From NCBI GenBank assembly GCA_032718475.1, contig JAUCBJ010004083.1, positions 1 through 37,332 of the forward strand: 37,332 bases of DNA, written 5' to 3'. Shown piece after piece: positions 20,700 to 30,673 of the stretch. The stretch is from Nemertoderma westbladi. Lineage: Eukaryota; Xenacoelomorpha; Nemertodermatida; Nemertodermatidae. Position 1 is the stretch's first letter, and each line of letters begins with the position of its first letter. Under the pieces are notes generated by a model. That model was not told where the DNA came from, searched no databases, and saw only the letters and a list, made by a program, of their open reading frames with translations. Both the position numbers and the translations under genes were made by a program.

Positions 20700-22323
20700 C
20701 CCTTACCGCACAGGTCCATGCCCATTACGCACTCCTACTGCCAGTTTGCATCGAGTCACATCTTAAAAAGGTCGCATATATTATATATAGTCTAATATAT
20801 GTCTGGTCATTTCTCAGTCGGTCTGTTTGGTAAATTTAGTTATGAAATTATTTAGTTTATTAAAAGTTATGAATGTCATACATACAGTGTATCAACATGC
20901 ACTTGTTACGTTTTATAGGATGAAGGGCCTTATGCAATTGTAAATATTGTGCAGCTCGAAGGCTGACTAAGTCTAACGTTTTGACTAATAACTCGAGTTT
21001 AAGAAAAGATATGAGAAAGCTGCTTGCAGATTTGAAATCTCTATTAAATTCGGCGCATGCAAACGATAGGATTGGAAATTTGTTTGACAATTTCCAAAAT
21101 AGGGGGGTGCTGTGCTACATTCCCACCCCCACCCCAGTGTTGAGTGTTCCTTGGCGCTGAACTTGATTGGTTGGGAAGGCCGCAAATTGCCGCTAAAGAT
21201 GTCTAAATGAAATTTTAAATAATAATTCAAGCACAGAGTGATACATTAACACTTCGCACCATATTGTATTGGGTCTAAACTCTACACCGACAACCATTAT
21301 TAAAGCGAATTAATAATGTTATTTATTAATTGAGGGAAAGGAACAGGATACAGTGGAAGGTTATTCTAAAAAAACAATAAACGAGAGTCACAAACTCAGG
21401 TTACATTTTCATATTTGCTGTTGTCGGCAGTGGTTGTCGGATATCGGCGTAGTGTTTAAACCCTACCATATTGTAGTTTGTTAGAGAGCGTTATATACCT
21501 GTTAATGAATCAAAGCCAACACCTCAAATGTGCAGTAATAATTTGAACTCAAAATGAGCGACAGGTAAGGGAGGGGGGTGGGGGGTCTATCGACACAAAT
21601 TCCACCTGGACGAAGAAATAATGAAGTTAATGGGAATCGAATGAGTACAATGGCAATATCTTATAACCAAAACAGTAACAGGTCTTTCAATTATTGCTCG
21701 TTATAAAAACAAGTTACAAACAAAAATGTTACAAAATAGTTTTATTAGGATTAGGAACTTGAACAAAATACTCAAAACAAAACATTTTTATTTTAACCTT
21801 ATTTAATCAGAACTGTACACTCGAATTCGCTTTCGTCGCTTGATCATGTCTTTTTTAGATATTAGTGTAATCTTCCTTTTCCTTCCCTTAATAATTTCCT
21901 CGATGCCTCCGTCATCACGTCCTCCCTCTCCAGCCTCCGTCTGAGCGCCACCACTATGTCCTCCCTCTCCAGCCTCCTTCTACTAGGCAACGCTAGGCTG
22001 TCTGTTCTGTCTGTCATTGACATCTCACCTTCCTCAGTACAGCAGTTCCTGCTTTCAGACCTTGTAATTGTTCCTGTGCTGAGCAGTGCAGTTCACGGTG
22101 CGAATTACCGGTACTGACTGGCTGAATTAAAGTGAATACCGGTATAAACAAATTTAAAATCTTCCGGCAGTCCGGTATCTGCTGTCTTCCAGTCTTTGGC
22201 GCACATCTGCTGATCTGTCTCTGTCTGTAGGCCTACATTGCACATTGTGCAAAATACGCCGAGTTGCTGAGCCGCGAGCCAGCCGGGCAGCCTATTTACT
22301 TACATGGCTTCAGCGGGTGACAC
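20700..22323. other. Interior of T1 left of the nested element, non-coding
   Basis: No transposase motif or other coding similarity was found. Contains a weak inverted repeat (about 21258-21290 versus 21430-21475, sharing CCGACAACCA and CCATATTGTA), a short dispersed repeat at 21333-21390, and a repeated CTCCCTCTCCAGCCTCC at about 21921 and 21961. CCGGTA-type words recur near 22110 and 22138. Confidence 0.5.
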
Positions 22324-22570
22324 ACCGAACGTAATCAGGATCGAATGTAACATAGTTTTTACGAAACGAACGTAACCTCAATTATGTTACATTGGATACT
22401 ATAACTATGTTACATTCGATCTACAAATTACTAAGCTCGAATGTAACATAGGCCTACATTTATTTCAGTTGTGTTTTGATTTAAGGAGTTAACCGATGAA
22501 ATGCTTCGTTTATTTACAGGAAGAAACAATTTGGTGTTGGTGAGTATATACAAAACAAAGACCCAATTAA

Positions 22571-22746
22571 GTAACCTACAATCTTGTAACATGTGTTAAC
22601 TTTCGTTTATTGTTTTGGTTCCCCCAACACGCCTCTGTAACCTGCTCCTTTCAGCATTTAAATAAAAGTAACCTGCATAATCTTGTAACATCTGTTAACT
22701 TTCGTTTATTGTTTTGGTTCCCCCAACACGCCTCTGTAAGCTGCTC
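22571..22746. repeat. Direct repeat in the centre of T2
   Basis: Two copies of about 75 bp share TTAACTTTCGTTTATTGTTT, then TGGTTCCCCCAACACGCC and TCTGTAA, differing by a few substitutions and a 2-bp indel near the start. A short plus-strand open frame translates both copies as a repeated 'FWFPQHASV'. I regard this as a consequence of the duplication, not a gene. Confidence 0.9.
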
Positions 22747-22805
22747 ATTTAAATCTGTTAATGGCAATGTTACATTCGAGCTTAGTAATTTGTAGATTGA
22801 ATGTA

Positions 22806-24832
22806 CTACGACTACTACTACTATGATCGGCATGCTGCATTGCAGCTGCATTTTTAAGAATGCTGTGCCGGCTTGTCAACATAATTGCACCGCCACAACT
22901 CCCTATCACCCATGACATTTGCTAGATCATCCGCATCTTTAAGGCCAGTGTCCTTTAAGATGCGTCTCAAGAAAGTCATGGGCTGTCCACCATGCTTATT
23001 CACTCCATGAGGCTGCCAAAGTACAAGATTATGCACTGGCTGGTCCTCACGGCGAAAGCAATGTCCTGCAAAGCGGAGGCGATTTTGTTCTAGTGTCAAG
23101 CTTGGGGGAACCAATGAGACACCTCCAATGTTAAATAGTGTCTGGTTGGAGATGTGTGCATTGTACTTGACACAATGAACCCGTCGTAGCATTCTTGTGA
23201 ATGTGCCATCCAGAGATTTGGTGTCCTCAGCAGTTAGAGCCCAGCATGGACTCCCGTAGAGGAGTACTGGAACTACTGCTGCTCTAAATAATTGGACCTT
23301 CAAGTTTCCGATTAATTCTCGGTGACTTCCAAATCCTGGAAAGCCTATTCAAGGCTGCCCATGCCTTTCCCTTACGTATTCGAAGGTCCTCACCTGACTT
23401 CCGGATCCATGATCCCAGGTAACAGAAGTTGTCCACATGCTCAAGCATACCATCCTTTGAGCTTATGCTCATCCGATCAGAGACTTGCTGAGGACTTTCA
23501 AAGTTAACTGTCAGAATTTTGGTCTTTCTGGAGTTAATAAAAAGACCAACACTAGTAGCAGCATGTTCTAATGAGCTGAGGAGCCGTTGGGCTCCCTCTA
23601 ATGATTCTGATAGTACTCCTAAGTCATCAGCAAAGTCTAGATCAGTTAGGTACTTGGCAGGATTTCCTCGACTTCTGGAGCCAGTAGGTGGAGTTATCAT
23701 CACCCCATCATCATTATAATGATCTAAGGACATGCGTAGAACATAGTCAACCACAATAATGAACAAGAATGGTGCAAGTGTGTCTCGTTGGAGGACACCC
23801 CATAACACTTCAAATGGTTCTGTGTCACCGTCAACAGTAGACACAAATGTTGTCGAACCATCGTATACTGATCTGATTGCTGCAATGATTTCATCAGGAA
23901 TCCCATATAATGAAAGTATGCTGAACATACGTGAGCGAGAGACTGAATCAAAGGCCTTGAAGAAGTCAACAAAGATAACAGCCAGATGCCTTGTCTTTCT
24001 TTTTTGATAACTCTTCAATTATCCTTCTAAGTGCCAAAATGGGCTCCATGGTCCCACGACCTTTACGGAACCCATTCTGATTTCCACGGAGCAGTATCTC
24101 AATGGGATCCCTGATGCGATTTAATAGAATCCTATTGTATAGCTTTGCAGCAATCGAGATCAATGAGATTCCCCGAAAAGAACTATAGAGTGTTAGGTTG
24201 CCCTTCTTGGGAACTGGCACCAACTTATTTGTTTTCATTTCTTGTGGGACTCTTGTTGTTCGGTACATGTCTACTATGATGGGATAGATGAGCTTTAAAC
24301 ACTCAGGTATTTTAAAGACCTCAGGGGGAACACCATCTACTCCACTGGCACGATTGGTCTTAATGCTCTTTGCAGCAGCCTTCACTTCTGCAAAGGAGAT
24401 AACGCCAATGGGAATATCTGGGAGTACAGACTCAGACACTTTTACTTCTATAAAGTTATCAGGCAATACCCTGTCATTATTGAGGAGCTTTTCAAAGTGG
24501 GCTTTCCAACCATTGAGGCGATCGGCTGGTGATTCAGCCTTAACCTTGGTGGTTGGTTGGCTTTTCCACCCAGTAAGCAGATTGATCGATTTCCATGCCT
24601 GGGATGATTGCCTGCTGTCGTCAGCATCATTGATGGCATCAACCTGTTGGTTTATTAGCTCCTGTAGATTAGCAGAGTACTGCCTGTTCAGGGACCTAGA
24701 TGCAGCCTTAACTGCATTCTTGGCCGCTGTAGTCTGTTTGAGTCGGGACTCTTTCTGCGCCTTATGAAGGTCATTGCGGCACTTCTGAATTTTGTTGTCA
24801 GTCCAGGGGGCCCTTTTCCTGTTTCGAGGGTA
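22806..24832 (-). pseudogene. RTE-like LINE, best-preserved copy (RT to 3' end)
   Basis: Best copy of the family, 5'-truncated. Minus-strand order: a linker region from 24832 ('PRNRKRAPWTD'); RT block 'RASGVDGVPPEVFK', 'LVPVPKKGN', 'RGISLISIAAKLYN', 'QNGFRKGRG' (24360-24050); 'FVDFFKAFDSVS' (about 23960); 'GVLQRDTLAPFLF'; 'DLDFADDLG' (about 23640, catalytic pair intact); post-RT 'VDNFCYLGSWIRKSGEDLRIRKGKAW'-type block; 'LLYGSPCWALTAED' (about 23240); and the C-terminus 'DKPAQHS' at 22854. Two single-base insertions break it: an extra T in CCTTGTCT near 23991 and an extra base near 23295. The apparent Met start at 24853 lies in flanking T2 DNA. The 3' UTR ends in a (GTA)n-type tail at 22806-22825. 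The endonuclease domain is missing. Confidence 0.93.
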
Positions 24833-24921
24833 TAACATAGTTATAGGATCCAATGTAACATAATTGCAGTTACGTTCGATACGAAATACCTATGTTACAT
24901 TCGATCCTGATTACGTTCGGT

Positions 24922-25560
24922 CATGTATCCGGCTTCCGCGTAATTGCAAAAATAGGCCTACCATACGCAGCCAGCGTATCTTCCCTTCTGCATAAATTCG
25001 GCTGTTCGGAGAAATTCCAGTCTGCCCTACCGGTAGGTAGCGGTACCGCGCTACCGGCAGACCGGGTACAGGGTAGGCCGATTTTATTATTTTGCATGTC
25101 AGTTTTACCTGATGGACAGGTCAGCCACCAGCCGGTACCATTCAGCCATTACATGCAGACATGTGCTTTACTGGATTAGGGCATTACCTGGATTGGCCTA
25201 CAACAATAGCAGAATACAGGAATAGGGCTGTAGGGAGCAGATAGCTTACTGCATACTGCTGTACTGCAGTACTGGTAAATTTGACCTAGCTCAGGAGAAG
25301 CTAGAGTGATAAAATGGCTGACAGCCTGATTTTCCCACCAAAACCATGATTTGTGTAGAAGACAACCAAATCCTTAATTTAAAAATCCTGAATTTCCATT
25401 GGCAGATAGGCTAATTACGATTTTTCTTAGAAGTGAAGGAGGCTGCTCCTGTGTTGATTTATTATGGTGCAGGTTAACTGGCAGAATAACGTCATACAAG
25501 AGGCTGACTGAATTATAAAATTGAATTACGCATCCAATCCTTGGGTGTCGCAGGAACTAT
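24922..25560. other. Interior of T1 right of the nested element, non-coding
   Basis: Relatively GC-rich near 25020-25150, with CCGGTA, GGTACCG and TACCGG words, and no recognised coding region. It continues into the duplicated AT-rich right end of T1. Confidence 0.5.
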
Positions 25561-25926
25561 TCCATAATTCAATTTCGAACGAAAATTAATAAAACGAAAT
25601 AAATGATATTTAATAATAATTATGGTAGATTTATGATATTAAGGTGAATTATATCACTTTTTAAAATTTCTAAAAATTTGAATCGCATCCAATCCACATG
25701 CGTATCGCATGCACAAGTCCACACTTCAATATTGCACCTAAATTAATAAAATGCAATAAATGACATTATATTTGAATAATTATGGTAGATTAATGATTTT
25801 AACATGAATTATATCATTTTTAAAAATTTCTAAAAAATGTTTAAAATTTATAAAAAATTGAATTCCACATCCAATCCACACCCGCATGCCCTACGCATGT
25901 GGATCGCATGCGTCTTTTTGACTGGG

Positions 25927-26035
25927 ATGATTGGTCATAATGCTCTTTGCAGCAGCCTTCACTTCTGCAAAGGAGATATCGCCAATGGGAATATCTGGGA
26001 GTACAGACTCAGACACTTTTACTTCTTTAAAGTTA
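25927..26035 (-). pseudogene. RTE-like LINE copy split by T1, 5' portion
   Basis: Continuation of the copy at 18978-20445. It starts with ATGATTGGTCATAATGCTCT, the minus-strand equivalent of the 'S-I-K-T-N' block that follows in intact copies, and runs through the 'DIPIGDISFAEVKAAAKS' region. It stops near 26035 in the 'FIEVKVSES' block. A 25-bp unrelated filler (26036-26060) then separates it from another RTE scrap. Confidence 0.88.
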
Positions 26036-26060
26036 GTCCAACATAACTAACGGAACTTAC

Positions 26061-26185
26061 TCTGCTGCTCTAAATAATCGGACATTAAATTTCCGATGAA
26101 TTCTGTGTGACTTCCAAATCCTAGAAAGCCCATTCAGTGCTGCCCATGCCTTTCCATTACGCATTCGAAGGTCCTCACCTGACTT
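26061..26185 (-). pseudogene. RTE-like LINE scrap, post-RT block
   Basis: Matches 23277-23401 of the best copy (the 'GEDLRIRKGKAWAALN' to 'FRAAV' part) in the same orientation, with a few substitutions. The split copy already has this block at 19395-19510, so this is a separate fragment and not its continuation. Confidence 0.8.
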
Positions 26186-26189
26186 GTAT

Positions 26190-27045
26190 TCTTGTATTTG
26201 TTTTACGGTTTATAGCAATTGATAAAAAAATAAGGAGAACTCATAGAGAACACCTATATAAAATGTTAAAGAACATACAAACAAAGATAAATTAAAAACA
26301 TAAACAAAAAATAAACGAAACGATGATTTAGAAACAAGTTTACAAAAAAGGCACTATGAATAATGGATGATATGATTAGTTATGGAACTTAAACAGTCTA
26401 AGAATCAATTTTAATACAATAATGAAATTAATTTAGTTTACATGATGGTAACTAGAGAGCAACGAGCAGTTGTGTTATTAAACAGTCTAAATAAAATCAT
26501 ATGTCAATAATATAAATAATTACCTTAGATGATGGTAATAATAAAAGCACGATTCAATTATGATATGGGACAACGTAAGCAATCCGGTGATTTAATTATC
26601 AGTAGAGTTTTAAGATTTAAGAAAGAATAGGATAAGAGTAACAATTTTATATTGATTATTTTATTTATAGTTTTTTGTATTTTATAAAAAGTCGTTAAAT
26701 TTATTTTATTAAATTATTAATTAATTAATGTTAAATTATTAAAAGTGCTGCATCAACAAAGTCAGTCAACCACAAAACATAACTTTTCAACAACAGAATT
26801 TAGGGCTGATATTCATGACTCTCTGAATAAAGCAACCTTTTTCTCAGTTTGTCGATTTTGAATTTTTTCATCACTAAATTCCTTCTACTTTTTTTTTACT
26901 CAATTGTCATCAAACATATACCGGCTTTAGGGAATCAAGAGTATGGGTTTTATGAAATTAGGCAGGATGTTCTAGATCCGATATTGTAACAGCTACCCTT
27001 TGTCTTGGTGTTTTAAGGGTATAAGCCACGATTCTAAATAAAACA
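26190..27045. other. AT-rich intronic stretch
   Basis: No coding exon, RNA gene or repeat boundary was recognised. It lies inside the proposed first intron of the FReD gene. Confidence 0.4.
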
Positions 27046-27049
27046 AATC

Positions 27050-27298
27050 AAGGCTCATTTATACTCGGTCGTACGGCGGCCGTATGACACCGTCATACGG
27101 TGGCTGTGTGGGCATCGTACGGTCTCATCCATGGCCGTACGGAATTTCTGCAGTTGTTTTACGACTGTATTGCCATATGGCATATGAAACATATCGTACG
27201 GCCACCGCGCCTGACGGCTGCTCTACGGACTAATATCACAATGCCTTACTGTACGGTCAACCCTACGGCTGTCGTATGGCCGAGTATAAATGGGCCTT
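27050..27298. mobile_element. 249-bp MITE with CGTACGG subterminal repeats
   Basis: Ends are imperfect inverted repeats: AAGGCTCATTTATACTCGG (from 27050) against the reverse complement of CCGAGTATAAATGGGCCTT (to 27298), continuing into (T/C)CGTACGGC-GCCGTA. CGTACGG or CCGTACG words occur repeatedly inside. This is non-coding and too short for a transposase. The design resembles T1 (short TIR plus many subterminal palindromes), but the sequence differs. Target duplication is not clear. It lies about 200 bp upstream of the first FReD exon. Confidence 0.8.
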
Positions 27299-27501
27299 TT
27301 ATTTCATCATAAAAAAGGTCATTTCAAGTATTAACACTTGTCTTCAGTGATATCAATATATAATAAACATTAAAATTTGTTTTAAACTAAAAAAGTAGTA
27401 CGTTATTCTACGGCGCAATATCTAAAACAATATTCTACGTATGACATTCCAATGTGTCAGTGTTTCCTAATATAAAATAGTAATTTATATTTTTTTTAAA
27501 G

Positions 27502-28692
27502 GAGGGCGACAAAGCTATAATAGAAATAAAGAATATCATGATCAGGGGTATTGAAAGGCTGAAATTTAATTTATACCAATACTTTCATGATTTTGCATGG
27601 ATCACAGTTGATGATATAGTTTTAAACATTGAAGAAGAACACGCAATGCTATTTCGATTTAATGAAATGCCTTCCGACGACCAAGAAAACAAATCATTGA
27701 GGAATAATACTAAATTAATTTTGACGGAATTTATTTCTGCCACCGGGAGAAATATATGGAATAATAATAATGCTCTAAACCTCATACATAAAGTGGAGAA
27801 AAAAGCATGGGTTAAATTGGAAAATCTATATCAAAAAATACTTAGAAAATTCAATAAATTTCATATGCGTTTTTACCCAAACATGGATAATAAATACATT
27901 GCCAACACGATTAAAGATCAATTCTTTGAAATTGTAGAAAATTTAATAACCAATGGCTTAAAACTAAATGAATTTAAAAACAAAATGCTTATAAAATGGA
28001 ATAGTATAACTAAAGACTTCACGAAAGACTCAAGTACTTTACAGAGGCTTCGTAGTCTTTTAGCAGATTACTTGATGAAATACAATTGCACTAAAGCACA
28101 AAAGGAAGGTAAAGCACTACCACACTGTGACACATCCAGCCCAGATGGCCCCTGGTGGTTGATCCAACGTCGTATTGATGATAGGCAAACGTTTAACATG
28201 ACGTGGAATGATTATGTAGCGGGTTTTGGTTCACACGGCAGCTTCTGGGTAGGTTTAGAAACGATTAGCAGAATAACCAAAGGTGGTGCTCGTCTACGGT
28301 TTGATATTAGGGGAACAGGAATGCGTGGTGTTTATATAGAAGAAGATATTTCTTTCGGAGTGGCATACGATGGTTTCCAGATTACGTCTACGGACACATA
28401 TTCGATGACCATATCTGGTAATTTCTCAGGTGATGTTACCACTGATGCTTTACGAAGGGACTTCAATACTTCTCGTCCATTTTCAACATTTGATAGGGAA
28501 AATGTTGAATCTAATTTAAACTGCGCCCAGAGTTCAGGCAGTGGATGGTGGTTTAGTCAATACAGTTGTCTAACGAACTTAAATGCACCATATGATAAGA
28601 TCACTTACGATGATGAAGTACATGTTCGATCTGGTAATAAAATTATCCCTTATTATAATATCACCATCAGAAAAGTTGAAATGAAAATCAAG
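27502..28692 (+). CDS. FReD exon A: helical region plus fibrinogen-related domain
   Basis: Internal exon of a fibrinogen-related (FReD, lectin-like) protein. A T-rich tract and AAAG precede it (acceptor at 27500-27501), and AAG|GTACGT follows (donor at 28692); both ends are phase 0. It encodes 397 residues. Residues 1 to about 200 are charged and probably alpha-helical, with no family I know. From about 208 a FReD follows: 'GPWWLIQRRIDDRQTFNMTW', 'DYVAGFGSHGSFWVGLETI', 'YSMTISG', 'PFSTFDREN', 'NCAQSSGSGWWFSQYSC', 'NLN' and 'VEMKIK', close to the fibrinogen C-terminal consensus including the Cys pairs. The usual calcium loop DRDxD is DREN, so calcium binding is doubtful. Reading past the donor adds 29 unrelated residues, which I consider intron. 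Confidence 0.88.
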
Positions 28693-29734
28693 GTACGTAA
28701 ATATTATAGTTTTAGTTATTTAGATATTCTGCGACAATGGGGAGATGATAGGTACTCTCAGGAATGCCATCTTGCTAATTGATGATATATTAATAATCAA
28801 GTAAGGGAACGGAGCAGGTCACAGTGGCACATTATTATAATCTAAACTGTAAGCGAGAACTAATAGCATAAGCTAATTTTATTCTTGTACGTAATCGGCT
28901 GTTTTTGCAAATAAATACTATCCCATAGGCCTACATGTAGTATTGTACAACTACTATGATACTACTGTACAACTACTACTACTAGGTCGAGCGAACTCGG
29001 ACAGTGGAAATGTGATCCTTCCAGGCTTTCCGATTCTCCATAGTTGTTGCATTTTTCGTTTCTGTCAAGTTCAGTATCCCTTTTAAGCTGGTCTATATAG
29101 GATATAGCCGGTCATCCTCGGGTAAGCTTTCAATGTGTTGGTTACCAGAAAAGTAGATCTGGTATGACCTTGTCTTTACTTCTCCAGCAGTGCCATTGAA
29201 TTAGTAGTCTTGTGTAGCAACCATCAATTCGGTATTCAAGTGATATCGTTAGTGTCTAGGTCTCACCCCGTATAAAAGTCCACTTTCCACTGTGACCCGA
29301 AAGAACTTAATCTTCAGGTGCCTGGAGAGATCTTGTATGAGATCGAGAAGGGTTTCCCCTTTCAGCATCCGGTTGCAAACATCCAGTAACGGTATGTTTA
29401 GCACCCCCCCTGTTTTCCATACTTCTGTAGGGATTTCATCTAATCCACTCGCTTTATTATTGGACATGCTTTTAATGCTTCTTTGGAGTTCGGCGGGTGT
29501 GAAGTCCCCTGTCTCTATAGGTAGTGTCTTGTCATATATTTTCCTTGCAGGGCTCACCTGTACGGTAGTATTGTCTGTCATCATAACCTACTATAATCCC
29601 TTATGATGTCGTCATGCCTGTGTAGTCATAAAGTCATACATTATTCATGAGAGAAAAACGATTCTGCTTTCTGGTAAATTATTTTGCTTCATTTAACGTA
29701 AGCCTACATGCTACATGATTACTTTATTTCCTAG
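28693..29734 (+). other. Intron between the two FReD exons
   Basis: Starts GTACGT and ends TTTATTTCCTAG with a good pyrimidine tract. It contains a short dispersed repeat at 28803-28860 and an antisense RTE fragment (28935-29590). The ends and the matching phase make splicing plausible but unproven. Confidence 0.6.
28935..29590 (-). pseudogene. RTE-like LINE fragment of a second family, internally deleted
   Basis: Minus strand, 29584 onward: 'GDFTPAELQRSIKSMSNNKASGLDEIPTEVWKTGG', the start of an RTE-type RT but clearly not the family at 22806. After 'CNRMLKGE' it jumps directly to 'LSRHLKIKFFRVTVESGLLYG', the post-RT block, so the catalytic core is deleted. Further on, 'YIDQLKRDTEL' and 'WRIGK' type residues lead to a (TAG)n-type tail at 28935-28990. 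It lies antisense in the intron. Dead copy. Confidence 0.8.
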
Positions 29735-30673
29735 GAACCAGAAAAAGAGGTATTAGTGGGCCACATCGATAAGGAATGGTTTTCATCGATAATAAGGAAT
29801 AGTTTTCTAACTAAACTTAACAATGAATTCGAGGATTTAAAATTTAATATGATATCACAAATAAATGATACATGGGAGACTTTCGCTGCATTCTACCCAT
29901 GTAACAGATTCAATCCAGATAATACCTCACTTCGTGATCCACCACAGGGGATATTAAATGGATCATCCGAATTAGTGTTAAAGGGAGCGACTGGGGTTAG
30001 TTTAAATGGAGCATACATTCCTATACTTTGTAATACGACAAATCTAGGAGGTACCTGGCAGCATTGGTTTGTTATCCAACAAAGAGTTAGTGGATCAGTA
30101 GACTTCTACCGGGGTTTCAATGATTACGTCAGAGGATTTGGTGACGTAAATAGACGAGAGGATTTCTTCATTGGCTTAGAATTTATTCGCTGGTTTACTA
30201 AAAAAGCAGCTAAAACACTTCGAATAGAATTTCGATTCAAACACGAACACATCCATGAGGAGTTCACAGGGTATGCTGAATATTCAGAGTTTCAATTGGG
30301 TCCATTTCCGACTTATGACTTGCGTTTGTCTGGGTACCATGGCAACATAGGTGATTACTTCCTACGCAACGACGGATTCAACAATTACACTTACCCAGAT
30401 AGTTTTCCCACTGGGTACCCCTTTTCAACATTCGATCGCGATTACGATGGGACAGGATGTAATAGTGCTGAATATAGAAAAAGTGCCTGGTGGTCAACTA
30501 GTTCCGATGTTTGCCGCTTATCTAATCTCAATGGTGTATATGGATCATATAGAACACTGGATAACAACATAAAATATAACAATTCTTCAAATAAATATTT
30601 TCAAATGATTACTTGGGGCTCTCATTTTATATGGAGAAGAGCAATTAAAGTTGAGATGAAAATCAAAATTTAG
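29735..30673 (+). CDS. FReD exon B: second fibrinogen-related domain and stop
   Basis: Terminal exon following an acceptor at 29733-29734. Reading from 29735 in phase 0 gives 312 residues ending in a stop at 30671-30673. The apparent GTG start at 29756 is only a codon within the exon. Residues 1 to about 95 form a spacer, and a FReD covers about 98-312: 'WFVIQQRVSGSVDFYRGFNDYVRGFG', 'EDFFIGLEFI', 'YAEYSEFQLG', 'YDLRLSGY', 'PFSTFDRDYDG', 'CNSAEYRKSAWW', 'LSNLNG' and the closing 'KVEMKIKI'. The DRDYDG calcium loop is kept, unlike in exon A. It may bind glycans or acetylated ligands as other FReDs do (family knowledge). It most likely forms one gene with exon A, but a separate gene whose first exon was missed is possible. 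Confidence 0.87.
   Translation, partial: EPEKEVLVGHIDKEWFSSIIRNSFLTKLNNEFEDLKFNMISQINDTWETFAAFYPCNRFNPDNTSLRDPPQGILNGSSELVLKGATGVSLNGAYIPILCNTTNLGGTWQHWFVIQQRVSGSVDFYRGFNDYVRGFGDVNRREDFFIGLEFIRWFTKKAAKTLRIEFRFKHEHIHEEFTGYAEYSEFQLGPFPTYDLRLSGYHGNIGDYFLRNDGFNNYTYPDSFPTGYPFSTFDRDYDGTGCNSAEYRKSAWWSTSSDVCRLSNLNGVYGSYRTLDNNIKYNNSSNKYFQMITWGSHFIWRRAIKVEMKIKI

Larger units (their letters stand above)
22324..24921. mobile_element. TIR element T2 nested in T1, its right arm split by an RTE copy
   Basis: The left arm 22324-22451 is the reverse complement of a right arm now in two parts, 22766-22805 and 24833-24921. The outer ends share ACCGAACGTAATCAGGATCG and the inner parts share AGCTCGAATGTAACAT. 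CGAATGTAACATAG occurs three times in the left arm alone (22342, inverted at 22405, and 22438). Without the RTE insert the element would be about 570 bp, with no coding capacity, so it is MITE-like. Its centre carries a direct repeat of about 75 bp (22571-22648 and 22668-22746, offset 97-99). Target duplication not clear. Confidence 0.85.
20446..25926. mobile_element. 5.48-kb TIR DNA transposon T1, inserted into an RTE copy
   Basis: Ends in a perfect 12-bp inverted repeat CCCAGTCAAAAA (20446-20457 and 25915-25926). Both subterminal regions are packed with GCATGCG, CGCATGCGG and CACATGCG words (20455-20700 and 25690-25912). Multiple subterminal palindromes of this kind are typical transposase-binding arrays. 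It interrupts an RTE copy whose flanks join exactly, with AT at both sides (20444-20445, 25927-25928) as a possible 2-bp target duplication. Its right end also holds a direct duplication of about 155 bp (AATTAATAAAA-GAAATAAATGA at about 25585 and 25740). After removing the nested insertion, about 2.9 kb remains with no transposase that I recognise, so it is probably non-autonomous. Superfamily not assigned. Confidence 0.85.

Noticed and set aside
20431-20833. Several overlapping open frames with repeated His/Ala/Arg/Cys patterns
   Set aside because: They come from the GCATGCG arrays at the T1 left end, where repeats keep many frames open on both strands. No protein family is matched.
24288-24767. 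159-codon plus-strand open frame
   Set aside because: Antisense shadow of the minus-strand RTE coding region. The same shadow appears in other RTE copies.
24833-24853. Met start (MDPITML) for the RTE protein
   Set aside because: These codons lie in the right arm of T2, not in the LINE. The LINE copy is simply 5'-truncated.
28693-28782. C-terminal extension of FReD exon A read through the donor
   Set aside because: The domain ends naturally at VEMKIK and a strong GT donor follows. The extension has no family similarity.
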